IMG/VR virus record: IMGVR_UViG_3300043640_000120
Span: 1 to 44,612 of that record
Length of the DNA stretch: 44,612 nt
From: a virus
Strand: one strand, 5' to 3'
The notes beneath the pieces were generated by a model. It saw only the letters and a program-made list of their open reading frames with translations, searched no databases and had not been told where the DNA came from. Both the position numbers and the translations under genes were made by a program. Positions 8,186 through 16,100 of the stretch are shown here, piece after piece. Position 1 is the stretch's first letter, and every line of letters starts with the position of its first letter.

Positions 8186-8209
8186 GGGGTCTCCTTAAGT
8201 AGGTGGTTC

Positions 8210-8234
8210 GTTATAGCCCCTGCGATTCTTGCGA
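8210..8234 (-). promoter_or_regulatory. Promoter of the TCGC-N15-TATAAT family (TATAAC variant)
   Basis: On the minus strand: TCGC, 15 bases, TATAAC, then GA. It lies about 25 bases before the GTG start of the 59-aa gene. Confidence 0.72.
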
Positions 8235-8240
8235 CGCACG

Positions 8241-8272
8241 AAAACTAATAGACCGTGTTGGGGTCTAATAGT
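8241..8272 (-). terminator. Intrinsic terminator after the 8293 gene
   Basis: Stem TAGACC/GGTCTA (8249-8254 with 8262-8267), extended by three pairs after one mismatch. The loop carries the same GTGTT(A/G) core as the other terminators. The minus strand continues TTAGTTTT. Confidence 0.65.
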
Positions 8273-8292
8273 TTAATTCTCTAGTTGGGGTA

Positions 8293-8472
8293 TCAGGCGG
8301 AGTTGTCCGACTTATCGAGCTTCTTGATGATGATGTTGGTGACAACGTGCAGGACAAGGGTGGTGGCGACGGGAATGATGATCTTGTTAATGATGATCTT
8401 CCGGCCCAGCTTCTTGTCAAGCTCGCTGATCTCTTCATCAGTCAGAGTTGCGATGGTCTTGATCTCAGACAT
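8293..8472 (-). CDS. Small single-span membrane protein, 59 aa
   Basis: ATG 8472, ribosome site GAAAGG, stop TGA at 8293-8295. An acidic N-terminal helix (TDEEISELDKKLG) is followed by a long hydrophobic stretch (about residues 26-49, Ile/Val-rich) and a short charged tail. It lies about 24 bases behind a family promoter and is followed by its own terminator. Together with its neighbours it forms an array of one-gene transcription units. No recognised family. Confidence 0.78.
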   Translation of the reverse strand: MSEIKTIATLTDEEISELDKKLGRKIIINKIIIPVATTLVLHVVTNIIIKKLDKSDNSA

Positions 8473-8495
8473 GGATATGCCTTTCGTAGGGGTTC

Positions 8496-8520
8496 ATTAT
8501 AGGACATGTTTTTCATGCGA
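8496..8520 (-). promoter_or_regulatory. Promoter of the TCGC-N15-TATAAT family
   Basis: On the minus strand: TCGC, 15 bases with a GAAAAACATG core, TATAAT, GA. The -10 box ends 24 bases before the ATG of the 59-aa gene at 8293-8472. Confidence 0.82.
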
Positions 8521-8529
8521 CGTTCGAAA

Positions 8530-8577
8530 AATTAGAAGACAGACGATTTTCACGTCCAACAGATTGTATTGTCTTCT
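8530..8577 (-). ncRNA. Candidate tiny structured RNA or attenuated leader
   Basis: A family promoter (8580-8604) predicts a start near 8573-8577. Only about 45 bases later there is an 8-base stem, AGAAGACA (8570-8577) with TGTCTTCT (8534-8541), followed by AATTTTT. Inside the loop GACG/CGTC forms a second small stem around a 7-base loop. There is no ATG in the segment; a GTG with a weak ribosome site could open a 18-codon frame that passes the terminator. I read it as a short non-coding transcript, but no RNA data exist here. Confidence 0.5.
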
Positions 8578-8579
8578 TC

Positions 8580-8604
8580 ACTATATACCGTGTAATTCCT
8601 GCGA
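8580..8604 (-). promoter_or_regulatory. Promoter of the TCGC-N15-TATAAT family (TATAGT variant), driving no clear gene
   Basis: On the minus strand: TCGC, 15 bases, TATAGT, GA, with the same spacing as the other family members. It is followed only by the short hairpin element at 8530-8577. Confidence 0.7.
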
Positions 8605-8654
8605 GGTTTGTCCAGAAATTCCTCCCCGGGAAAATTTGATAGAGCATGTAAAAA

Positions 8655-8694
8655 TAGAAACCCCGAACAGACGGTTTAGTGTCTGAACGGGGCC
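8655..8694 (-). terminator. Intrinsic terminator after the 97-aa gene
   Basis: Stem of two five-base blocks, CCCCG/CGGGG (8661-8665, 8688-8692) and CAGAC/GTCTG (8668-8672, 8681-8685), with a 2x2 internal mismatch. On the minus strand it ends in TTTCTATTTTT. Confidence 0.8.
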
Positions 8695-8724
8695 TCTACT
8701 TGAGTAATGCTCTTGGGCTGGGTG

Positions 8725-9018
8725 TTAAACCTTGGGCTTCATGACGAAGCCAATGGCCTTCGAGGTGATGACGTTCGCTCGCTCGGAGTTCAGGATCATG
8801 AGGATCCCGAGGAGGTTACCGGCGACGGTGTAGAATGCGTCAGAGCTGATACAAGGCTTGGAAATTGTGTTCCTAGCCTCATACAGGGCTCCGAGGTTCT
8901 TCACCATCTCGGTGTACTCAACGGAATATCCATCGGTCGTGGACATCTGAGTGAGGAGACGTTGTATCTCCTGATCGAGGGCAATTGAATCGGGCATGGT
9001 CTTCTTGGTGGAAAACAC
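8725..9018 (-). CDS. Hypothetical protein, 97 aa
   Basis: GTG 9018 start, ribosome site AAAGGA five bases upstream, behind the family promoter at 9042-9066. The protein is soluble: a polar helical N-terminal half and a C-terminal hydrophobic helix (AGNLLGILMILNSERANVI) typical of a small helical bundle. It is followed by a strong terminator, so it forms its own transcription unit. I recall similar short proteins in actinophages but no function. Confidence 0.78.
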   Translation of the reverse strand: MFSTKKTMPDSIALDQEIQRLLTQMSTTDGYSVEYTEMVKNLGALYEARNTISKPCISSDAFYTVAGNLLGILMILNSERANVITSKAIGFVMKPKV

Positions 9019-9041
9019 GTTTGTCCTTTCGGCAGCTTCTC

Positions 9042-9066
9042 ATTATACAACGTGTTTTCCTCGCGA
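9042..9066 (-). promoter_or_regulatory. Promoter of the TCGC-N15-TATAAT family
   Basis: On the minus strand: TCGC, 15 bases, TATAAT, GA. It begins right at the holin stop codon, so it marks the break between the late operon and the small-gene array. Confidence 0.8.
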
Positions 9067-9417
9067 TTAGACCTTCGCCGGAGTCTTATCCGCCTGTGTA
9101 ACTTCCAGAACCAGCTTGTCCTTGCCCGCGATGCTGCTGGCCGGAATATCGAGCGCCAGCGTGAACGTGTCCTTTAGCGGATTCGACGTATCCACCACCA
9201 TCTGGCCGTCAGAAGGCTGCTTGGCTTTGTACGAGTCCGTCGAGGCTTTCAGAAGAATCCCGAGGCACGTGTCGATCGCCGTAAGATACGTCATGACCTG
9301 TGCCGTGTGCGTGAACCCCAGAATTCCGGAAAGGACAAAGTAGAATCCGGTGAGGGCGGGCAGCCACACAAGGGCTACGCTCTTGAGCACGTTGTAAGTC
9401 TTGTTGCTGAGTTTCAT
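9067..9417 (-). CDS. Holin (r1t-like)
   Basis: A 116-aa membrane protein: a short charged start, a first span (about 12-33, with VALVWLPALTGFYFVL), and a second (about 40-60, ending GILLKAS), then a soluble tail. The pattern YNVLK-x2-AL-x3-PALTGFYF and the AIDTCLGILL segment is that of phage r1t-type holins. It would form the membrane lesion that releases the endolysin. It comes after two small membrane proteins at the end of the tail operon, the usual lysis position, although the endolysin gene itself is 21 kb away. Confidence 0.88.
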   Translation of the reverse strand: MKLSNKTYNVLKSVALVWLPALTGFYFVLSGILGFTHTAQVMTYLTAIDTCLGILLKASTDSYKAKQPSDGQMVVDTSNPLKDTFTLALDIPASSIAGKDKLVLEVTQADKTPAKV

Positions 9418-9439
9418 ACTTCTCTCCGTATGAATAGGG

Positions 9440-9688
9440 TTACAGGCAGCCGAGAGAGTGTCCTAGGTGCACGACAATTTCGTAGTTGTCATAGAGTCTC
9501 TCACGACTTGGATGGAGCTTTGGATCGGCCGGCTTTGTAGGCACTGGCGATTCCTTTAGTGACGCTGTAACAAGCTGACAGAATTTGTGGTCGCTATTGC
9601 TGACTTCTTGAATCGAGAACAATATGCAAAAAACCGCGAGAACGACCATCATGACGGCCAGCACGACGAAGGCCTTACGTTCCCTCAC
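9440..9688 (-). CDS. Small membrane protein next to the holin, 82 aa
   Basis: GTG 9688 (VRERKAF...) has a GAGGGGGG ribosome site inside the end of the upstream gene; longer in-frame starts make an improbable Arg-rich leader. One membrane span (about residues 6-28) is followed by a soluble tail ending in a pattern YDNYEIVVHLGHSLGCL. That layout resembles the small lysis-cassette proteins beside holins in actinophages (spanin- or accessory-holin-like). The assignment rests on position and topology only. Confidence 0.68.
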   Translation of the reverse strand: MRERKAFVVLAVMMVVLAVFCILFSIQEVSNSDHKFCQLVTASLKESPVPTKPADPKLHPSRERLYDNYEIVVHLGHSLGCL

Positions 9689-9938
9689 CAATGCCCCCCT
9701 CGTGCGAGGATTTCGACGGCGGCCCCTCCTGAGGCGGAGACGACTGCGAGGACTGCACAGGCACGGACAACAGTGAGATGACGGCCGATCTTGCCGAGGG
9801 ATACATACAACCGAATCCAATCAGCGCCAGATAGACGTTCGGCGTCACCGAATAGACTTGCTTCCAGATGATCCACGCTCCGAAACCCATCCCCACGACG
9901 TCTCGGATAATTTGACGCAGAATCGAAAACCACTTCAC
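9675..9938 (-). CDS. Membrane protein in the lysis cassette, about 87 aa
   Basis: GTG 9938 has GGAG four bases upstream; the longer GTG at 9956 lacks a ribosome site. Two hydrophobic segments (about 12-27 and 34-58) are followed by a Ser/Pro/Gln-rich tail. It overlaps the next membrane gene by 14 bases. With the r1t-like holin it makes a three-gene membrane cassette; it could be a second holin or an antiholin (inference from topology). Confidence 0.65.
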   Translation of the reverse strand: MKWFSILRQIIRDVVGMGFGAWIIWKQVYSVTPNVYLALIGFGCMYPSARSAVISLLSVPVQSSQSSPPQEGPPSKSSHEGGIGEGT

Positions 9939-9974
9939 CTCGCTCCGTTCTTTCACTAGGTAAATATGCAGGAC

Positions 9975-10823
9975 CTATTCGAGGAGTTTCCACACACCCC
10001 CTGAACGAACGTACGGCACAGCCAGCAACCATTTTCCACCGGTCCTAACGTAAGGCACAGCCTTCTTCCACGTACCACCAGAGCGAATATAGCCTCCGCC
10101 GGGCGTGGTGAAAGCTCCGTCTGGCGATTGCCCTGATGTTTTCGCGGCCGACGTGTTCTCGGCAACGATGAAGAAGGTATATGTGTGCGCCGGAATAAGA
10201 TCCGTAAGGGTTAGCTTAATGCCGTTATCGTTCGTGTTGGCGACTGCAGAGTGCCCAGTGTTAGTGTCCAAATAGTGGATCTTGTAGTTCACGACTACTG
10301 ATCCGCCATTGTCTACGGGCGAGGTCCATGCCAAGTCAGCAGTACTTGGCGTAAGGTTCGTGGCGATAGGGTGGCCCGGAGCGCTCGGAGCTATCGGAAT
10401 CCGGTCAAGGGTGAGACTCGCATTGGCAGACTTGTTCTTGCCAAATACGTTTGTTCCGGTGTCGCCGTAGTGAATCGTGAATTCGGCAGTCCTGTACCCA
10501 GTGTCAGCATCATGCGGAACCGTGAACAGAACGTTGATGAAGTCGAATTTGGCTCCGGCAGCGATACTGAAAGTGAAATTGCCCAGCGCGATGCCGGAGA
10601 ATACGCCCGTGACCTCTCTCGAGACAGAACCGTCTGAGTCGACTCTGGCCGTATAGTCGTTGTGCAGAGTTCCTATAACCTGCACCTGCGACGTATTCGC
10701 TGCCTGATTCTGGTTTAGCTGATTTATGGTGATGGTGAGTCGAGCTGAACTGCTTACCAGAACCGTCTTAGTTACGGTTGGGTTTGAAGCTCCTGACCCA
10801 CCATCACCGCCAATACCCGGCAT
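9975..10823 (-). CDS. Tail-tip protein with fibronectin type III domain, 282 aa
   Basis: The N-terminal half is beta-rich. Residues of about 148-240 form a fibronectin type III domain (PSAPGHPIA, AWTSPVDNGG, YKIHYLD, TYTFFIVAEN). The last 45 residues contain three imperfect copies of a Y-(V/I)-R-x-GG-x-W-K unit. It is the last gene of the tail operon before lysis, where receptor-binding or tip-decoration proteins often sit. Coupled to the gene upstream, whose TAG lies just before its ATG. A role in carbohydrate or cell-surface contact is inferred. Confidence 0.8.
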   Translation of the reverse strand: MPGIGGDGGSGASNPTVTKTVLVSSSARLTITINQLNQNQAANTSQVQVIGTLHNDYTARVDSDGSVSREVTGVFSGIALGNFTFSIAAGAKFDFINVLFTVPHDADTGYRTAEFTIHYGDTGTNVFGKNKSANASLTLDRIPIAPSAPGHPIATNLTPSTADLAWTSPVDNGGSVVVNYKIHYLDTNTGHSAVANTNDNGIKLTLTDLIPAHTYTFFIVAENTSAAKTSGQSPDGAFTTPGGGYIRSGGTWKKAVPYVRTGGKWLLAVPYVRSGGVWKLLE

Positions 10824-10825
10824 GA

Positions 10826-11113
10826 CTAGGTAATGATCTTGTAATAGATATTACCGTTCACGGCTCCGCCAACAGCATCCGACGGAGCAGCAGTCCCTGA
10901 GGAGATACCCAGGTTCACTCGAGCCCCTGAGGCTGTTGAAGAACCAGTTCCGCCGTTCGGTACCGGCCAGGTAGAAGGAATAAGAGCCTTCACTTCCGCG
11001 ACCATGTCTCGCGTACGGTTGATCTCTTGCGCGCCAGCACTGACTTCTCCGCCAGGGCCGGTATCGGGAACAAGCGGATACCCTGCGGCGGCTGCATCGT
11101 CTCCAATGGCCAT
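10826..11113 (-). CDS. Small tail protein, 95 aa
   Basis: ATG 11113 with a very strong AAGGAGG site. A Gly/Ala/Ser-rich protein with a central helical stretch (AQEINRTRDMVAEVKALIP) and a C-terminal beta segment. It matches the short proteins that follow minor tail proteins in many Gram-positive siphoviruses and may be a trimeric linker for the tail-tip fibre. Soluble, no catalytic motif. Confidence 0.75.
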   Translation of the reverse strand: MAIGDDAAAAGYPLVPDTGPGGEVSAGAQEINRTRDMVAEVKALIPSTWPVPNGGTGSSTASGARVNLGISSGTAAPSDAVGGAVNGNIYYKIIT

Positions 11114-11124
11114 TGTGCACCTCC

Positions 11125-12309
11125 TTAGGTGTCTTGTGCGTTAGCCCAGAACTCGGTGGGCGGCTGCTCACTCCACGTCTCGCCAGGCGTCCAGGAAGCC
11201 CAGGTGCCAGGAGTTACGATCGTGTTGAGCGACAGAGTCGGGTAAGACCGGTCGCCCTCGGCGTCAGACACAAATATCTGCTCAGTGACACGCAATTGAG
11301 CAGCATTTCCGTCATCGTCTCGCTCTTCGATAATATCGCCGAGGTTGTAGTCGACTCCGTAGACGTACTTGCTGTACTCAGAGATCTGTCCATCGAACAT
11401 GTAGACCTTCTGGTACTGGCTAAGCTCCTGAAGGCCTCGTTGAGTCAGCTGTAGTGTGAGCGCTGAACCAGCAGCGGTGTCGATATCGCTGGCGTCTACA
11501 TACAGAGCTCTTCGTGTTGCGCCATTCACCGTCGTTGACGTATTAGGAGCGTATACAGCGAGCGCTCCGTTCTGTGCATAAACGTAAGCGACGTTCTTGA
11601 CGTTCGCTGTGGACTGCAAGATCGTCTGATCCTTGAAGTTGTCAAGATCCTTACTGAATATGACGGCCTCATTGAGAAGCTGATCAGACGTTCTGTCTTC
11701 GCCAGTGTAGACCTCGAAATATGTCTTCGAGGTATTGAAATCCACGACGATCCTGAATCCCAGATTGTAAACATCGCATACGGCCTTCACTGAGGTGTAA
11801 ACCGTAGCAGGATCCAGGCTTATGGTCACAACATCTGCTGGCTCTGGAATTGAACCGTGAGGAAGCAAAGTTCCAGAAGTGTATCCAGGAATGCCGTCTC
11901 CGACATTGATCGAGTGGCTGACGCATACTGTTGTGAATATGAGTCTTGCTATGTCTCCAGGAATACCAGTAAGAACCCACTTTGGCGTTGCCGTAAGTGA
12001 CGCAACGGCCGGCATAGCAACTCGATCTTCCAGAATGGTCTCGAATGAACGTCCTGTGGCTGTCAGCATTCTGGCACCATCGTCATCGATAGCGTCCGTC
12101 AAAGTCTCAATCACCATAACACGATTCGACTGGTTAAGAGCAAGTCGAGTTGTGTTTGTCAGAAGCTTTCGAGACTTCGGCGTTGAGGGAATCACGAGTG
12201 TGAAGTCCCCCCACGCCGAATATCTTTCTGTCCAGATAAGGGACTGCCAGCTTTCAATGACGTCGGTCTTAGTGAAGCTTCTTAGAGTACAAAGCTGGAA
12301 TTCGCTCAT
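11125..12309 (-). CDS. Minor tail protein (tail-tip / siphovirus tail-associated family), 394 aa
   Basis: ATG 12309 overlaps the stop of the distal tail gene by ATGA. The sequence begins EFQLCTLRSFTKTDVIESWQSLIWTERY, continues with VIPSTPKSRKLL and contains GRSFETILEDR; this pattern belongs to the siphovirus ReqiPepy6 Gp37-like or tail-associated-lysin N-terminal family that forms the baseplate hub. Its place directly after the distal tail protein supports this. I do not see a lytic domain, so a structural hub role is more likely. Confidence 0.82.
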   Translation of the reverse strand: MSEFQLCTLRSFTKTDVIESWQSLIWTERYSAWGDFTLVIPSTPKSRKLLTNTTRLALNQSNRVMVIETLTDAIDDDGARMLTATGRSFETILEDRVAMPAVASLTATPKWVLTGIPGDIARLIFTTVCVSHSINVGDGIPGYTSGTLLPHGSIPEPADVVTISLDPATVYTSVKAVCDVYNLGFRIVVDFNTSKTYFEVYTGEDRTSDQLLNEAVIFSKDLDNFKDQTILQSTANVKNVAYVYAQNGALAVYAPNTSTTVNGATRRALYVDASDIDTAAGSALTLQLTQRGLQELSQYQKVYMFDGQISEYSKYVYGVDYNLGDIIEERDDDGNAAQLRVTEQIFVSDAEGDRSYPTLSLNTIVTPGTWASWTPGETWSEQPPTEFWANAQDT

Positions 12310-13133
12310 AGAGCACCGTACTTAGGTGTGTACGACATGGTGAACGGGATCGCTGCACCCGAGGCAAAGGCCCTGAATAGATTGTCGCCCTTGGTTAGAT
12401 TTGGCCAGACGGAAACGGTCGTAACAGCACCAAGCAAGGACGACGACGCCCCGGCTCTGGTAAGAATAATCGACTTCGAGCCTGGAATCGTAGTAACAGT
12501 TACAACGTCTCCGGACAGCAGGGAAGTCACTACGTCGTACTTCTGCTGAGTGTTGTCTGGATGCGTGACGTATAGAGTGAATCCAGCACACGTCCGGTTC
12601 ACGTTGAGGGTAAATATGAATCCTGCCTCAGTCGTACCGGTATATGCGATAGTCGTTGTAGTGGTTGTCGAAACCGTGCTTCCACTACTCGGAGCATCCT
12701 CCGGAGCAATAAAGTCCGGATCCCAGCAGATGATAGATACGTTCACCTCAGGATCAGCTGAGAACATGCTGTTCTCGAAACTTTCTACCGTCCCTGCAGT
12801 TACGGCGAACAGGATGTCATCGTTGTAGAACTTGAGAACGACGTTGGCCTTAGGCATGAGATACTCATACAACCCAGACCTAAGGCTACGAACGTCGTCG
12901 TTGTTTGGCGAGAAATCCGGCTCAAGACCAAGCTTGAGTGTGATGTTGCGGGTCTCTCTGTTGGAGGATTGGAGCTGAGCCCCGTCAACCTGCGCCGTCG
13001 ATGAAGACGTTAGCGTAGCGTTGACGGGGTCCAGTCCACCAATTTCTTTCACAACATATCCGCCGGAGACATCTTGCAACGGGAGAGCAAGGGTGTCACT
13101 TCGGATGTTCTGAATCTCGAGTTTAGTGAGCAT
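12306..13133 (-). CDS. Distal tail protein-like, 275 aa
   Basis: Starts at ATG 13133, overlapping the tape-measure stop by one base (TAATG). The N-terminal half (IQNIRSDTLALPLQ, then RNITLKLGLEPDFS and a LRSGLYEYLMPKANVVLKFY segment) follows the pattern of Dit-type proteins that ring the tail end. The C-terminal half is a Thr/Ser-rich beta domain with a run of Thr at about residues 160-168. Context, between tape measure and hub protein, fits exactly. Confidence 0.83.
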   Translation of the reverse strand: MLTKLEIQNIRSDTLALPLQDVSGGYVVKEIGGLDPVNATLTSSSTAQVDGAQLQSSNRETRNITLKLGLEPDFSPNNDDVRSLRSGLYEYLMPKANVVLKFYNDDILFAVTAGTVESFENSMFSADPEVNVSIICWDPDFIAPEDAPSSGSTVSTTTTTTIAYTGTTEAGFIFTLNVNRTCAGFTLYVTHPDNTQQKYDVVTSLLSGDVVTVTTIPGSKSIILTRAGASSSLLGAVTTVSVWPNLTKGDNLFRAFASGAAIPFTMSYTPKYGAL

Positions 13134-16100
13134 TACTTCGGAAGCGCTCCCTTCACGACGGATAGTTGGTTGTTAGTCTTGCGGTAAATCTCGGCAGTCG
13201 ACAAGGCCTTTGGCGAGTTGTTAAACTGCTGGAACGTAAGACTTGTTCCTCCAGAATTACCCGCGGAGGTAATTTCGTTCGCAGCAGCCGCATTGTCTGC
13301 GGATATAGACGAAGCAATCGAGCTTGACGAACTCGCTGCAATTATCTGCGCCTTAGACATGTTCGCCAGGGAATTGAAACCGGCCTTGGCTTGCGTAAGG
13401 TCAATCACCGGAGTGATCGTAGGCTGCAGATTAACGTTGTCGTTTACAAGGTCGCCAATTCCGGCCAGGCTATCGCTGAGAATACTGATGGCAGTCTTGC
13501 CGACCCTCTTCACAGAGTCTTCAACTAGACCACTAGAGCGGTCAACGCCCAGCGCAAATCCTTCGGGCGCAGAGTCGCCTATCTTGGCGAATTCCTTTGA
13601 CGGGGAGTTGATTCCGAGATGCTTCTTGGCTGCATCAAGTGCGCTTTGAGCCATCCCTTCCACCGCAGATATGATGGATCCGATTCCCGCGCCGATACCA
13701 GTGACCATACCCTGAATGATAGCTGAGGCAAGATTACCTCCAGCAGCACCAAGCCTGGGAGAGTCACGACGAATCTCGGCAGCAAGACCGTTGATCAGTG
13801 TGATGATCATGTTGGCCGCTGCCTTGGTGATCCGGAGCTCGGCAGCACCGATGGAATTAATGAAGGCGATGATGATATTAGTACCTGCCGTCGCCATCTT
13901 TCCGACGTTCTTGGCAATTCCGTTCAGAAGACCAACAACGATGTTGACTCCGGCAGTAACGAACTTCGGAATATGACTCGAGATCGCATTAAGCAGACCA
14001 AGAATCAGGTCAAGACCCTTGTTGATGATCTTCGGAGCGTACTTCGGAATAATTCCTAGAATCGCATCAAGGACTACTCCTATTGCCTTAGCGGCCTTTG
14101 GAACAACCCTGATGATAGCGTCGAGCAGTGCTGTAAGAAGCGCAGCAATCGCCGAAGCGATAGCGGGACCTCCTGTGGCAATAACGCCAGCAAGAGCGAC
14201 AATCGCCTGGCCTACGTCAGTAGCAAGCTCGGGAATAATGCTTCCGAAGGACTTGATGGCTCCGATAAGAACGCCAATTGCCGCAGATCCAGCAAGCGCC
14301 AGCGCTGTGAAAGCAACTGCGAATGCAGCTACACCTAGTCCAGCTGCGAGGACGCCAACGCCAAGTAGCGTTATAGCAAGCCCTAGCCCCAGAAGAACAG
14401 GGACAAGTGGCGCAAGGAGCAGGCCCGCTGCTCCCAGGACGAGGAACACGCCTCCAAGTGTCGCAAGACCCTTAGCTATGCTCTCCCAGGACATCGAGCC
14501 CAGTGCAATAAGCACCGGAGTCAGAATTGCCAGTGCTCCTGCTACGACAAGCAGTGCCGCGGCCCCTGGTAGGGCTTCGGTCATCAGAATTGTCGCTGCA
14601 GCAATTACCACTAGCGCTGCACCAAGAGTAACAAGACCCTTAGCTATCTCACTCCAGGACATCCCTCCCATGCTCTCAAGAGCCTTAGCCAGGATGGTAA
14701 TGGCTTCAGACACTATCAGCAGACCAGCTGCTGTGACGAACATGTCTTCTGGCATAAGGTTCATGGCTACGGCAATGAGCACAAGTGCCCCTGCTATAGC
14801 TACGACGCCCTTAGCCAGCGTCTTGACTGAGAGAGCTCCAAGCGTCTTGATAGCCTGGGCGATGATGTTCAAAGCTGCGCCCAGAATAACCATCGCTGCG
14901 GCAGTTGCTATAAGCTTCTCTCCGCCATCGATCTTGTTGAACCCGGCAATAACCAGAAGAAGAGCTGCGATGGTTCCGACACCCTTAGCGAGCGTCTTAA
15001 TATCCATCTTCCCAAGAGTACCGACGGCAAGCGCCAGAAGATTCATCGCTACGGCAATAGCGTTGATAGCAATCGACGCAGAGATAAGTCCCTTGTTGTC
15101 TCCCGACAAGAGGAGTACTGCAGAAACAAGAGTTCCGAGCAGAACCGCAACAGAACCAACACCCTTGGCCAGCTGCTGCCAACTGAACTGAGCAAGAATC
15201 GCTACAGCCGCTGACAGAATCAGAACCGAGGTTGAGAGAAGATTCAGAGCCGCCGCAACGACTCCCATTTTGACGATTCCAGCCGTAGTTGAAACCTTCT
15301 CGATGACGGCCATCCCAGCAAGAAGCTGAGTAAACATCACCGTGATTGCAGCCAGACTCTTACCCAGTGCTGCTGGATCTATGAGCGAAAGCGCCACAAC
15401 TGAAGCTGTGAGTAGTGCTACAGCTCCAGCAATCTTGAGCAGAGTGCCAGACTTAAGGTTAGTCTGCATGGCCTCAAGAGTCTCTTGCAGCCCGCCGAAG
15501 GTTTCCTTGATTGTGTCAAGGATGCTCTTCTTACCGGCTCCACCGAGGCTCTTACCGAATTTGGAGATAAAGTTTCGGACAGCCAGAAGCACGCCGCCGA
15601 ACAATGCCTGGTTGAGGATCGTCAGAACGCTGCTGAAATCGCCGTTCTTGATCGCATCGCCGATTGCTCCTGCAAGGTTTCCGAACTCGCCAACAATCTG
15701 GTGCACAAACGGCGAGATAGCCTTAAGAGCCTTGCTCGCCTGGTCTGAGAGGAAACCCAGAGCAGTAGCGGCAAGCGACAGGAGCTTTACCGGAGCCGCT
15801 AGAACCTTCCCTAGAAAGTCGAAGACTTTCGCGAGACCGTTTCCGGACTCTATCGACTGCCTCAGATTCGTAAGGAAGTCACCAATGCGTGCAGTCAAGC
15901 CAAGGAAACTTCCGCTTCCGTGGTCTACTGCTGCAAACACCTGACCCAGCGAAGAACCGAGTCCCTTGATGACATCAAACACGATCTTGACGGCAGAGAA
16001 CAATCCGTCAAATGTCTTACGGAGATCCTCGCTGTTCTGGGCTCCTATTTTGAGCTTCTCAGTGAACTGCTCTATGGACTGCGTGATCTTAAACAGATCT

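Noticed and set aside
9440-9820. Longer version of the 82-aa membrane protein starting at 9820
   Set aside because: The extra N-terminal 44 residues are Arg/Cys-rich, overlap the previous gene and lack a ribosome site.
14019-15191. Long plus-strand open frame opposite the tape measure
   Set aside because: It is a by-product of the Ala/Gly/Ile-rich coding bias on the minus strand, without ribosome site or family pattern.
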